Origin: Kaistia geumhonensis
GTDB lineage: Bacteria > Pseudomonadota > Alphaproteobacteria > Rhizobiales > Kaistiaceae
Reading direction: 5' to 3'
Assembly (NCBI RefSeq): GCF_030815145.1
Contig: NZ_JAUSWJ010000001.1
Span: 1,550,001 to 1,614,000 of the forward strand
Length of the DNA stretch: 64,000 bases
The notes under the pieces were generated by a model. It ran no database searches. It saw only the letters and a list, made by a program, of their open reading frames with translations, and was not told the DNA's origin. Shown here piece after piece: positions 52,336 to 60,285 of the stretch. Within the stretch, counting starts at the first letter, position 1. The number at the start of each line of letters is the position of its first letter. Position numbers and translations under genes: made by a program.

Positions 52336-53405
52336 CCAACGGCAAGATCTTCTTCGACGAGACGCGCCGCATCCTGTTCGCGGCCGCCATCGCGCTGCTC
52401 GTGGCGCTCGTCATCATCCTGATCGCCTCGAAGGCGCCGCTCGAAACCTTCGAGACATTCATCGCCGGGCCGCTCTCCTCGAAGCGAACGGTCGGCAACT
52501 GGATCGACGATTCCGCGAAGCTGGCGCTGGCAGGCCTCGCCTTCAGCCTCGTCTTCCAGGCGCGGCAGTTCGCACTCGGCGTACAGGGCCAGGTCTATGC
52601 CGGCGGCACGGTCGCCGCCGCGATCGCGCTGTCGCCGCTCGGCCTTTCCTGGGTCTCGATCCCGGTCGCCGCCATCGCGGCTATGATGGCCGGCGCGTTT
52701 CTCGGCTTCATCCCCGGCTATGCCAAGGCGAAGCTGAACGCGAACGAGATCGTGTCGTCGCTGATGCTGAACTACATCGCCTACGACATCGCCAATCTGT
52801 TCCTGCGTCTCTATCTCGCCTCGCCGAAGAGCGGCCTCACCGCCTCCGAGGCCTTCCCGGCTTCGGCGGTCTATCCGGCCTTCATCGCCCGCACACGCAT
52901 CGATCTCGGCGTCGTGCTCGCGCTCGGCGCGGTGGCGATCGTGTGGTTCCTGCTCTACCGCACCGCCTGGGGCCTCCGCCTGCGCCTCACCGGCCACAAT
53001 GCCCGCTTCGCCGCCTATTCCGGCATCCGGTCGAACTTCATCATGGTCAGCGCCATGACGGCGTCGGGCGCGATCGGCGGCCTGCTCGGCGCGCTGTTCG
53101 TGCAGGGCCAGGGCTTCGCCAAGATCGTGGTCGGCTTCGAGGGCGGTCTCTCCTTCGAGGGCATCCTGATCGCGATCGTGGCGCGCAATCGTCCGCTCGC
53201 CATTCCCTTCGTCGCGCTCGGCTATGGCTATCTGCGCCAGGGCGCGGCGCTGATGGGCTATCGCACCGACGTGCCCGCCGAGGTCATCGGCATCGTGCAG
53301 GGCATCGTCATCCTCCTGGTCGCCTCGTCCTTCACGCTGCCCGGCCGGGCCCTCCTCAACCGCATCATGGGCGGCTCGTCCGCCGCGCGAGCCCCGTCGA
53401 CATGA
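52332..53405 (+). CDS. Nucleoside ABC transporter permease (NupP-type)
   Basis: This 357-residue membrane protein has the family region FQARQFALGVQGQVYAGGTV (a variant of the NIGxEGQ motif) and the coupling loop RLTGHNARFAAYSGIRSN. About ten membrane segments are present, the first at about residues 15-38 (ILFAAAIALLVALVIILIA). The start overlaps the ATPase stop and the stop overlaps the next permease start, so the genes are coupled. It forms half of the inner-membrane channel for the second nucleoside system. Confidence 0.93.
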   Translation: MTNGKIFFDETRRILFAAAIALLVALVIILIASKAPLETFETFIAGPLSSKRTVGNWIDDSAKLALAGLAFSLVFQARQFALGVQGQVYAGGTVAAAIALSPLGLSWVSIPVAAIAAMMAGAFLGFIPGYAKAKLNANEIVSSLMLNYIAYDIANLFLRLYLASPKSGLTASEAFPASAVYPAFIARTRIDLGVVLALGAVAIVWFLLYRTAWGLRLRLTGHNARFAAYSGIRSNFIMVSAMTASGAIGGLLGALFVQGQGFAKIVVGFEGGLSFEGILIAIVARNRPLAIPFVALGYGYLRQGAALMGYRTDVPAEVIGIVQGIVILLVASSFTLPGRALLNRIMGGSSAARAPST

Positions 53406-54325
53406 ACGAGATCTTCGACACGATCCTCTCGGCCGCCTTCGTCGCCGCGGTCATCCGCACGACGACGCCGGTGCTGTTCGCCTCGCTCGGCGGCCTCCTG
53501 TCCGATCTCGTCGGCTCGCTCAACGTCGCGCTGGAAGGCATGATGCTGATCGGCGCGCTGACCGCGGTCGTCGTCTCGGCCTATGCGCCCTGGTATGTCG
53601 GCGTCCTCGCCGGCCTCGCCGTCGGCGGCATGCTCGGCGGCCTGATGGCGCTCTTCCATCTGCGCTTCAAGGCAGACGTGATCCTGGTCGGCTTCGCGGT
53701 CAACATCATCGCGGCCGGCGGCACGGTCACCGCGCTCAACTATGCGACCGGCGGCGACAAGGGCACCTCGATCAACCTGCCGTCCAAGGCCGTCCCCTCG
53801 CTCGACCTCTCCTTCCTCGACGCGATCCCCGGCATCGGACCGGTGCTGACGCAGATGTTCTCGGGCCATTCCTATCTGACCTGGCTCGCGGTCTTCCTCG
53901 TCTTCGCCATCTGGTATTTCCTCTACCGCACGCCGGAAGGCCTGCGCTTCCGCGCCGTCGGCGAATATCCCGCCGCCGCCGAAGCCGCCGGCATCTCGCC
54001 GAACCGGCTGCGCACCTATGGCCTCGTCGCCTCGGGCGCGTTGGCCGGCCTCGGCGGTGCGCAGCTCGCGATGTTCAACTTCGTCGGCTTCACGCGCGAC
54101 ATGACTGCCGGCCGCGGCTTCATCGCGCTCGGCGCCGTGCTGCTCGGCCGCCGCCATCCGGTCGGCACTGCGATCGCCGCCGTGCTGTTCGGCGCCTTCG
54201 AGGCCCTGTCCATCGCGCTCCCCGGCATCCTGCCGCGCGTCCCGGGCGAGGTGATCCACACCATCCCGTTCGTGGTGACGGTCCTCGCGCTGATGCTCTC
54301 CTCGAAGCGCCGCGTCACGGCGTAG
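53402..54325 (+). CDS. Nucleoside ABC transporter permease (NupQ-type)
   Basis: This 307-residue membrane protein contains SDLVGSLNVALEGMMLIGAL, the NupQ counterpart of the NIGLEGQ region, and the cytoplasmic loop RFRAVGEYPAAAEAAGISPN that contacts the ATPase. The ATG at 53402 overlaps the preceding stop. It is the last gene of the operon and is followed directly by a strong terminator-like hairpin. With the preceding permease it completes the second nucleoside importer. Confidence 0.93.
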   Translation: MNEIFDTILSAAFVAAVIRTTTPVLFASLGGLLSDLVGSLNVALEGMMLIGALTAVVVSAYAPWYVGVLAGLAVGGMLGGLMALFHLRFKADVILVGFAVNIIAAGGTVTALNYATGGDKGTSINLPSKAVPSLDLSFLDAIPGIGPVLTQMFSGHSYLTWLAVFLVFAIWYFLYRTPEGLRFRAVGEYPAAAEAAGISPNRLRTYGLVASGALAGLGGAQLAMFNFVGFTRDMTAGRGFIALGAVLLGRRHPVGTAIAAVLFGAFEALSIALPGILPRVPGEVIHTIPFVVTVLALMLSSKRRVTA

Positions 54326-54748
54326 GGGGTGTCTCGCTTGCCTTCACCTCTCCCCGAGGAGAGGTGAAGGCCTAAGCTTGCCCACAACCCTTCGCAGAGA
54401 ACTCCTTCCCCACCCCTTCCCCGCTTCGCGGGAGGGGGAGCGGGCCCTCCCATTACTTGCGTTGAACAACCACCCTCGATGCCGGCCGAGCTGCGGCCCT
54501 CTCCCCCCTTGTGGGGGAGAGCTGGAGAGGGGGTGCCGTCCCCGCCGCACGCCGATCCGGAAGGCTTCCCCTTCACCTCTCCCAGAGGGAGAGGTCGACG
54601 GCGGAGCCGGCGGGTGAGGGGTTAGGGACTCTCCGGAGAGGGCATGCTCCTCACCCGGATCTTCCGGTCCAACCTCTCCCAATGGAAAAGGTGACGGCGA
54701 GGCCCGCGGTGCCGGGAACGCGCAATCGCCCTCTGGCCTCGCGCCCGG
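54326..54748. repeat. 423-bp gene-free region with CTCTCCC hairpin repeats
   Basis: The convergent gap holds at least three hairpins of one family: 54340-54371, 54499-54521 (CTCTCCCCC with GGGGGAGAG) and 54575-54595 (ACCTCTCCC with GGGAGAGGT). A related unit is at 46843-46864. Short repeats of this composition are common between genes in this bacterial order. I see no gene here. Confidence 0.65.
54340..54371 (+). terminator. Strong hairpin after the second nucleoside importer
   Basis: A perfect 14-bp stem (GCCTTCACCTCTCC with GGAGAGGTGAAGGC) closes a 4-base loop 14 bases after the last permease stop. No T-run follows, so termination may rely on Rho or the element may protect the 3' end. Confidence 0.7.
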
Positions 54749-55582
54749 TTACCCCTTCACCGCGCCGACGGCGATGCCGCTGACGATCTGGCGCTGGAAG
54801 ATCACATAGATGATGACGATCGGCGCCGCGGCCAGCACGATTCCGGCGGCGAGCAGTGGCACATTGGTCGTGTATTCGCCGCGCAGCGCCGCGATGCCGA
54901 CCATCAGCGTGCGCTCGTCCTGCAGCACGAGCAGCGAGATCAGCACGTCATTCCAGCAATAGAGCGTGTTGAGGATGCCAAGCGTGATCAGCGCCGGCTT
55001 CCCCATCGGCAGCATGATGTGCCACCAGACCTGGACGAGGCCGGCGCCGTCGATCTGCGCGGCCTCGAACAATTCCCGGGGCAGCCGCGCATAGAAGGCG
55101 GTCATCAGGTAGACGCTGAAGGGCAGGAAGAAGGCGGTGTAGGCGATGACGAGGCCGGCGCGCGAGTTCACGAGGTCGAGCGCGATCATCGTCCGGTAGA
55201 ATGGGACGAGCACCACCTGGACCGGGATCATCAGCGAGACGAGGATGATCGTGAACACGATCTTGGCGCCGCGGAACCGCAGCACCGCCAGCGCATAGCC
55301 GGCGAGTGAGGAGACGACGAGCAGCGTCAGCACGGCGCCGATCGTCACCACGACCGAATTGGTGAAATATTCCGACAGGCGCGACTGGGTCCAGGCCTGC
55401 GCGAAATTGGCCAGCGTCGGGTCGCTGGCGAGGCCGAAGCGGTCGAGCACGAAGCCCTTTCTCGTCTTCAGCGCCGCGTTGATCGTGAAGAAGACCGGAT
55501 AGACGCAGGAGAGCGCCAGCAGGACCATCGGCAGCGCGATGAGCGTCAGCGCGCGCTTCTGGCGGATCTCGACGGCGGCCAT
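54749..55582 (-). CDS. Carbohydrate ABC transporter permease (MalG-type)
   Basis: This is a 277-residue permease with the first membrane segment at about residues 11-32 (LTLIALPMVLLALSCVYPVF). The EAA loop reads LFEAAQIDGAGLVQVWWHIM and is followed by LPM. The C-terminus IVSGIAVGAVKG is typical. I chose the ATG at 55582 because GAGGAGC precedes it; the longer open frame is a shadow of the upstream permease. It lies 23 bp after its partner permease. Together with the binding protein encoded at 56646 it forms a third sugar importer lacking its own ATPase. Confidence 0.92.
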   Translation of the reverse strand: MAAVEIRQKRALTLIALPMVLLALSCVYPVFFTINAALKTRKGFVLDRFGLASDPTLANFAQAWTQSRLSEYFTNSVVVTIGAVLTLLVVSSLAGYALAVLRFRGAKIVFTIILVSLMIPVQVVLVPFYRTMIALDLVNSRAGLVIAYTAFFLPFSVYLMTAFYARLPRELFEAAQIDGAGLVQVWWHIMLPMGKPALITLGILNTLYCWNDVLISLLVLQDERTLMVGIAALRGEYTTNVPLLAAGIVLAAAPIVIIYVIFQRQIVSGIAVGAVKG

Positions 55583-55605
55583 GGCTGCTCCTCGGAGGCT
55601 GTCGG

Positions 55606-56508
55606 TTACAGGCTGGCGTTTCGGGACATGATGCGGATCTGGATGAAGGCGAGCCCCGCCATGAGGGCGAACAGCACCATCGAGATCGCGCTCGCATAGC
55701 CCGGCCGGTTCATGCGGCCCTGCTCGAGCCAGATGAGGAATTCCGGCAGCGTCGTCGACGTGCCCGGCCCGCCGGCGGTCAGCACATAGATCAGGCCGAA
55801 CATCGAGGTCAGCATGCCGATGGTGGTCACAACGGCGGCGAATTCGATGATCGGCCGGATCGACGGGATGACGATGTGCCACCAGGTGCCGAATAGCCCG
55901 GCGCCGTCGAGCTTCGCCGCTTCCAGCATGTCGGAGGGGACCGTGGAGAGCCCGGCGAGGAAGATGAGCAGGCTCATGCCGAAGGTCGCCCAGAGCTGGA
56001 CGGCGATCAGGCTGAACAGCGCGGTCGACGAGTTGCCGAGCCAGTCGACGGCCGAAAAGCCGAGCGCCTTCAGCATGGCGTTGAACGAGCCGTCATAGCG
56101 CAGCAGCATGTTGAAGATCGCGCCGACGATGACCGACGACAGCACGGCCGGGAAGAAATAGACGGCGCGGAACAGTTTGCCGCCCGGCACGCCCTGGTGG
56201 ATCAGGATCGCGAGCAGCATCGGCAACCCGATCCAGACCGGCAGCGTCGCCAGCAGGATCAGCATGTTGACGATGCTGTCGATGAAGACGGGATCGCGGG
56301 TCAGCGCCGCGTAGTTGGCGATACCGACGAAGCGGGCGGCCGACATGCCGTCATAATCGGTGAGCGAGGTGCCGAAGCCCCAGATGAGCGGCACGATGCG
56401 GAAGACGATCACCAGCGCCAGCGCCGGCACGACGAAGAGCAGGCCGAGCCGGCCGGGATCATCGCCCAGCAGGCGGCGGCGGGGTGCGGATACGGACCGA
56501 TCGCTCAT
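55606..56508 (-). CDS. Sugar ABC transporter permease (MalF-type)
   Basis: This 300-residue permease has its first membrane segment at about residues 19-41 (LGLLFVVPALALVIVFRIVP). The EAA loop reads MLEAAKLDGAGLFGTWWHIV. The ATG at 56508 is preceded by GGAGG at proper spacing; that ribosome binding site would fall inside the coding sequence if the upstream ATG at 56523 were used, so the shorter form is preferred. It partners the MalG-type permease just downstream and is separated from the binding-protein gene by a palindromic repeat element. Confidence 0.92.
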   Translation of the reverse strand: MSDRSVSAPRRRLLGDDPGRLGLLFVVPALALVIVFRIVPLIWGFGTSLTDYDGMSAARFVGIANYAALTRDPVFIDSIVNMLILLATLPVWIGLPMLLAILIHQGVPGGKLFRAVYFFPAVLSSVIVGAIFNMLLRYDGSFNAMLKALGFSAVDWLGNSSTALFSLIAVQLWATFGMSLLIFLAGLSTVPSDMLEAAKLDGAGLFGTWWHIVIPSIRPIIEFAAVVTTIGMLTSMFGLIYVLTAGGPGTSTTLPEFLIWLEQGRMNRPGYASAISMVLFALMAGLAFIQIRIMSRNASL

Positions 56509-56518
56509 TGTTGCCTCC

Positions 56519-56622
56519 GTCATGGCCGGGATCGTCCCGGCCAGTCACGGCTTCGCGTGGCGGCGGGGACGCATGTCATCGAAAGCTCGGGCCTGCATGG
56601 CCGGGACGGACCCGGCCATGAC
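56519..56622. repeat. Palindromic intergenic repeats between binding-protein and permease genes
   Basis: Two units are present: GTCATGGCCGGGATCGTCCC (from 56519, continuing to GGCCAGTCACGG at 56550) and CATGGCCGGG plus CCCGGCCATG (56596-56620). Both fold into GC-rich hairpins and belong to the same family as 26404-26440 and 37465-37560. Confidence 0.75.
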
Positions 56623-56645
56623 GAGGCGTCCGGGAGGCGCGGCCG

Positions 56646-57908
56646 TTACTTCTTCTTCGCCTGCGCCTGCACTTCGTCCATGCGGGCGAGCGCCTTGTCG
56701 ACGGTCGTCTCGCCGGTGAAGAGCAACTGGCTCTGGCGGTGCCATTCCTCGGTCTCGGCGGTCGCCATGTTGTTGTGGGCGAGCGGCACGCCATCGGCGA
56801 GCCAGCCGAGGATCACCTTGGCCGAGGGGCTCGCGACCTTGGACGTATCGACCTTGGTGTCGGCGGGGATGGCGCCGGCCGATTCGAAGAAGACCTGCAT
56901 ATGCGGCGTATCGGCGAAGCTCTTGGCGAGTTCGACCGCGAGGTCCTTGTTCGGCGAGAAGGCGGTGACGCCGTAGCCGATGCCGCCGGCGAGCGGCAGC
57001 TTCAGCGATCCGTCTCCGCCCGCGACCGGCGGCATCACATAGACGCCCACCTTGTCGGCTCCGAGGAAGTCGTCGAACTCCTTCCAGTGCGCGACGTCGG
57101 AGATGAGGCCGATCGTGTTGGCGTTCTCGCCGCGCTCGAAGCTCTCGTACTCGTCCATGAACTTGGCGGTCGAGTTGGCGCCTTCGGCGTACCAGCCGTC
57201 CTTGTTGGTCTCGACCCAGGCCTCGACGATCGCCTTGACCTCGGGGCTCGACCATTTGAGGTCGCCCTTGGTCCAGGCGTCCTGCTGTGCCTTGGTCCAG
57301 CCATTGGCCGCCACGGCCGAGAGGAAGAAGTCGGCGCCGAAGCCTTCCTTGTTGCCGAGCGCGAAGCAGGTCGTTCCCGACGCCTTCAGCTTGGCGCAGA
57401 TGTCCTTGAGCTCGGCCCAGCTCTGCGGCGCCTTCGCCGGGTCGAGGCCGGCCTTCTGCCAGAGGTCCTTGTTGTAATAGACCGCGAAACCCTGGATCGA
57501 GATCGGCACCGCATAGGCGCCGCCGTCGGCGCCGGTGAATTCGTCCCAGCCGGCGATGCGGCCCTTGATGTCGGCGATCTTGTCGTCGAGCTTCAGCAGA
57601 GCGGCGGTGCGCTCCTTGGTCTGAGAGCCGCCATGCACGAGCACGACGTCCGGCCCCTGCCCGGCCGAGATCGCGGTGCCGAGAAGCGTGTAATACTGGT
57701 CATGCGGCTGCATGACATATTTGACCGTCACCCCCGGATGCGCGGCCTCGAAGTCCTTCTTGACGGCCTCGTAATAGGGCTGCGTCGTCGGATCGCCCGA
57801 CTTCCAGTCCCACACCGTCAGCGTCGTGTCGGCGCGGGCCGCGCCGAGCGTGACGGCGATGGCGGCGAGCATGGTTCCGGCGCGCAGCGCCCTCGAAAGC
57901 GATGTCAT
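56646..57908 (-). CDS. Sugar ABC transporter substrate-binding protein (family 1)
   Basis: This 420-residue periplasmic binding protein has a signal peptide (about residues 1-26; RAGTMLAAIAVTLGAARA, then Asp-Thr). Family 1 features include TVWDWKSGDPTTQPYYEAVK at the mature start, VPISIQGFAVYYNKDLWQKA and GGIGYGVTAFSPNKDLAVEL. I chose ATG 57908 with AGGGAGGAC upstream. Its operon continues with two permeases and ends in the repeat-rich gap. The adjacent enolase-superfamily gene, 59 bp upstream on the same strand, may be the first gene of the operon and suggests a sugar acid or deoxysugar as the ligand. Confidence 0.92.
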   Translation of the reverse strand: MTSLSRALRAGTMLAAIAVTLGAARADTTLTVWDWKSGDPTTQPYYEAVKKDFEAAHPGVTVKYVMQPHDQYYTLLGTAISAGQGPDVVLVHGGSQTKERTAALLKLDDKIADIKGRIAGWDEFTGADGGAYAVPISIQGFAVYYNKDLWQKAGLDPAKAPQSWAELKDICAKLKASGTTCFALGNKEGFGADFFLSAVAANGWTKAQQDAWTKGDLKWSSPEVKAIVEAWVETNKDGWYAEGANSTAKFMDEYESFERGENANTIGLISDVAHWKEFDDFLGADKVGVYVMPPVAGGDGSLKLPLAGGIGYGVTAFSPNKDLAVELAKSFADTPHMQVFFESAGAIPADTKVDTSKVASPSAKVILGWLADGVPLAHNNMATAETEEWHRQSQLLFTGETTVDKALARMDEVQAQAKKK

Positions 57909-57967
57909 GTCCCTGTCCTCCCTAGCGAAAACGGCATGGTGCGCGCCGCCTCCCGCGGCGCGCGGCA

Positions 57968-59104
57968 TCAGCGCGGAAAGCGCGGATTGAAGGGCGCCGG
58001 CGGCAGATCGGCCGGGTCGATCACGTCCGGAACGGCATGGATGCGGCGCGCCTCATCGGAGAGCACCAGCCCATGGCCCGGCCGGTCCGGCGCATAGGCA
58101 TAGCCGTCGCGGATCTCGATCGGCTGCTCGACGAGATGGTCGAAATTCTGGAACGAGTATTCGAGCCACTCGACCTCGGGCAGCGCGATGGCCATGTTGA
58201 TGCCGATCTCCAGCATCGAGTTGCCGAGGCTGACCGGGATGCCGTATTCGGCGGCGAGCCAGCCGATGCGCATGACCTCCGAAACATGGCCGTGGACATT
58301 GATCATGTCTGTGCCCCGCGCCTCCATCAGCGCCCGCTTGCCCGAGGCGTCGAAATATTCGCCCGAGTTCACCAGCGTGAACGGACAGCCGGCGCGGATC
58401 ATCTTCAGCCCTTCGAAATCGAAGCGCAGGCACGGGTCCTCGATCCACAGGATGTCGAAGCCGGCCTTGTTGATGATGTTGAGGCGGCGCACCGCCTCCT
58501 GCGGAGACCAGCCCTCATTGGCGTCGATCATAATCGCCTGCGGCTTGCCGACCGTGCGGACCAGGAGATCGAGCCGGTGCAGGTCGCGCTCGATGTCGGG
58601 ATGGCCGACCTTGATCTTGAAGGCGGTGTAGCCGATCGAGGCGGCATGCGCGAAGAGCGCGCAGTAATCGTCGTCGGAGAGATGGTAGTCGAGGCCGCTC
58701 GCATAGGCCTTCACGCGCGTCTTGGTGCCGCCGAGCAGCTTCCAGAGCGGCAGGCCCAGCTGCTTCGCCGTCAGGTCCCAGACCGCCTGGTCGATGCCCT
58801 CGCCGAAGGGCAGCGAGGCGCCGCGGATATTGCCGCCGCGCGGCCGGCGCACGCGATGGGCCAGCGCCGCCGGGTCCGCGCCCTCGAGGCCCGGCCAGAT
58901 CTCGGCGCGGAAGATGCGCTCGATCTCGGCCAGAGCCGGCAGCGGGTTGAACAGCGAGAACACGAAGCCGAGACCGGTCAGGCCCGTGTCCGAGATGAGC
59001 TCCAGCGTCGCCACATTGGCATGGGCGATCTTCACCTGGCTGTCGCCGATGACGCGGTCGCGCGCAAACTGGAAACGGGTCAGTCGATAATCGACGATGC
59101 GCAT
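57968..59104 (-). CDS. Mandelate racemase/muconate lactonizing family enzyme (sugar acid dehydratase-like)
   Basis: This 378-residue enolase-superfamily enzyme has the Lys-x-Lys acid/base motif in YTAFKIKVGHPD and the three metal ligands Asp in IMIDANEGWS, Glu in LWIEDPCL and Glu in LVNSGEYF. A histidine region (MINVHGHVSEVM) follows. The architecture points to a dehydratase or racemase acting on a sugar acid in the cytoplasm. The divergent neighbour is a GntR regulator followed by a rhamnose-mutarotase-like gene, so a deoxysugar acid such as rhamnonate or fuconate is a reasonable candidate. Only 37 bases separate it from the GntR gene, so the two promoters overlap. Confidence 0.88.
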   Translation of the reverse strand: MRIVDYRLTRFQFARDRVIGDSQVKIAHANVATLELISDTGLTGLGFVFSLFNPLPALAEIERIFRAEIWPGLEGADPAALAHRVRRPRGGNIRGASLPFGEGIDQAVWDLTAKQLGLPLWKLLGGTKTRVKAYASGLDYHLSDDDYCALFAHAASIGYTAFKIKVGHPDIERDLHRLDLLVRTVGKPQAIMIDANEGWSPQEAVRRLNIINKAGFDILWIEDPCLRFDFEGLKMIRAGCPFTLVNSGEYFDASGKRALMEARGTDMINVHGHVSEVMRIGWLAAEYGIPVSLGNSMLEIGINMAIALPEVEWLEYSFQNFDHLVEQPIEIRDGYAYAPDRPGHGLVLSDEARRIHAVPDVIDPADLPPAPFNPRFPR

Positions 59105-59141
59105 GATATGAGTCGCTGATCCATCAATCGTGGGATTTGAT

Positions 59142-59873
59142 ATGCCACGCAGGCAATCTGATAGATCAGAAGAGACCGCGCCGCAAGCGCCCGCCGAAGC
59201 CGCGGAGCGTCCCGAGCGCGAGGCGACGACGCTCTCGCTCTCGGAGATCGCCTATCAGCGCATTCTGGAAATGCTGTTCGAGCGCCGCCTGCCGGCGGGC
59301 GCCTTCGTCTCGCAGAACGATCTCGTCGCGATCGTCGGCGTCCCGGTGGCCCCGCTCCGCGATGCGCTGCGCGTCCTTCAGACCGAGGGCCTGCTGACGA
59401 TCCATCCGCGCTCGGGCATCCGCTTCCTGAAGCCCGACTTCGAGTTCGCGCGACACACCTACCAGTTCCGCTCCGTCCTGGAGCGGCCGGCGGTGCGCCT
59501 ATTCGCCGAGCTGGCGCCGCTCGAGCGGATGCGGGCGATCCGCGCCCGCCACGAGGCGGCGATCGCACTGCTCGAAGCGACCGGCTTCACGCCCGAGGTC
59601 GCCGCCGAGGCGGTGGCGCTCGATGCGCTTCTGCATTTCGAGATCATCGGCGCGCTCGGAAATCCGCTGATCGAATCGACCTATCGCCGCGTGCACAATT
59701 ACCTGCAATTGATCCGGCTCGACCGGACACTGTCCGCCCCGATCGTTCTTCGGACGCTGCGCGAGCATCTCGACCTTCTCGACGCCTGCCTCTCGCGCGA
59801 CGCCGACCGCGCCGAGGCCTCGCTGCAGGCGCATTTCACGCAGGCGCTCCAGCGCACCATGGGGATCTTCTGA
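59142..59873 (+). CDS. GntR-family regulator, FadR/FCD subfamily
   Basis: This 243-residue repressor has an N-terminal winged helix at about residues 30-98 (LSEIAYQRILEMLFERRLPA, VSQNDLVAIVGVPVAPLRDA) and a C-terminal all-helical FCD ligand domain. The FCD metal-site residues are recognisable: Asp/His in LDALLHFEIIGALGNPL, His in LREHLDLLDACL and His in SLQAHFTQAL. It probably senses a sugar acid or other carboxylate. It is divergent from the enolase-superfamily gene and translationally coupled to the mutarotase gene. It is the only FCD-type GntR in the window, hence a candidate for the three TNGTNNNACNA operators at 16.0, 27.6 and 27.9 kb, although they are distant. Confidence 0.93.
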   Translation: MPRRQSDRSEETAPQAPAEAAERPEREATTLSLSEIAYQRILEMLFERRLPAGAFVSQNDLVAIVGVPVAPLRDALRVLQTEGLLTIHPRSGIRFLKPDFEFARHTYQFRSVLERPAVRLFAELAPLERMRAIRARHEAAIALLEATGFTPEVAAEAVALDALLHFEIIGALGNPLIESTYRRVHNYLQLIRLDRTLSAPIVLRTLREHLDLLDACLSRDADRAEASLQAHFTQALQRTMGIF

Positions 59874-60202
59874 TGCAGAGGATGGGCATGGTCATCGGCA
59901 TCCGCCCCGAGCGGATCGCCGACTATAAGCGACTGCATGCCGAAGGGTCGGCGGAGGTCAACGCGCTCCTCTCCGCCTGCGGCGTGCGCAACTATTCGAT
60001 CTATCTACGCGAGCCGGAAAACCTGCTCTTCGGCTATTGGGAATATCACGGCGCCGACTGGCCGGCCGACGCCGAACGCCTCGGCCGCGAGCCGGCGATC
60101 CGCGCCTGGCTCGGCCAGACCGATCCCTGCCAGCAGCCGCTCGCCTCGGCGAAGGACGGCGAATGGTGGGCGATGATGGAAGAGGTCTTCCATCTCGACT
60201 GA
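59873..60202 (+). CDS. rhaM: L-rhamnose mutarotase family protein
   Basis: This 109-residue protein of the RhaM family (ferredoxin-like dimer) interconverts alpha and beta anomers of L-rhamnose or a similar deoxysugar. The conserved pattern is IADYKRLHAEG with the catalytic histidine, GVRNYSIYLREPENLLFGYW and PCQQPL. The length is near the usual 104. Its ATG overlaps the GntR stop by one base. Context with an enolase-superfamily enzyme and a sugar importer agrees with deoxyhexose catabolism; the family also contains fucose-specific relatives, so exact sugar specificity is open. Confidence 0.87.
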   Translation: MQRMGMVIGIRPERIADYKRLHAEGSAEVNALLSACGVRNYSIYLREPENLLFGYWEYHGADWPADAERLGREPAIRAWLGQTDPCQQPLASAKDGEWWAMMEEVFHLD

Positions 60203-60285
60203 GGGGGCAGAGAAGCGCACAGCGAGGGACGCCAGGGGGCCGGGTCTGGCGCCGACGAACCTTAGGCCGGGACCCCGCGAAAGAC

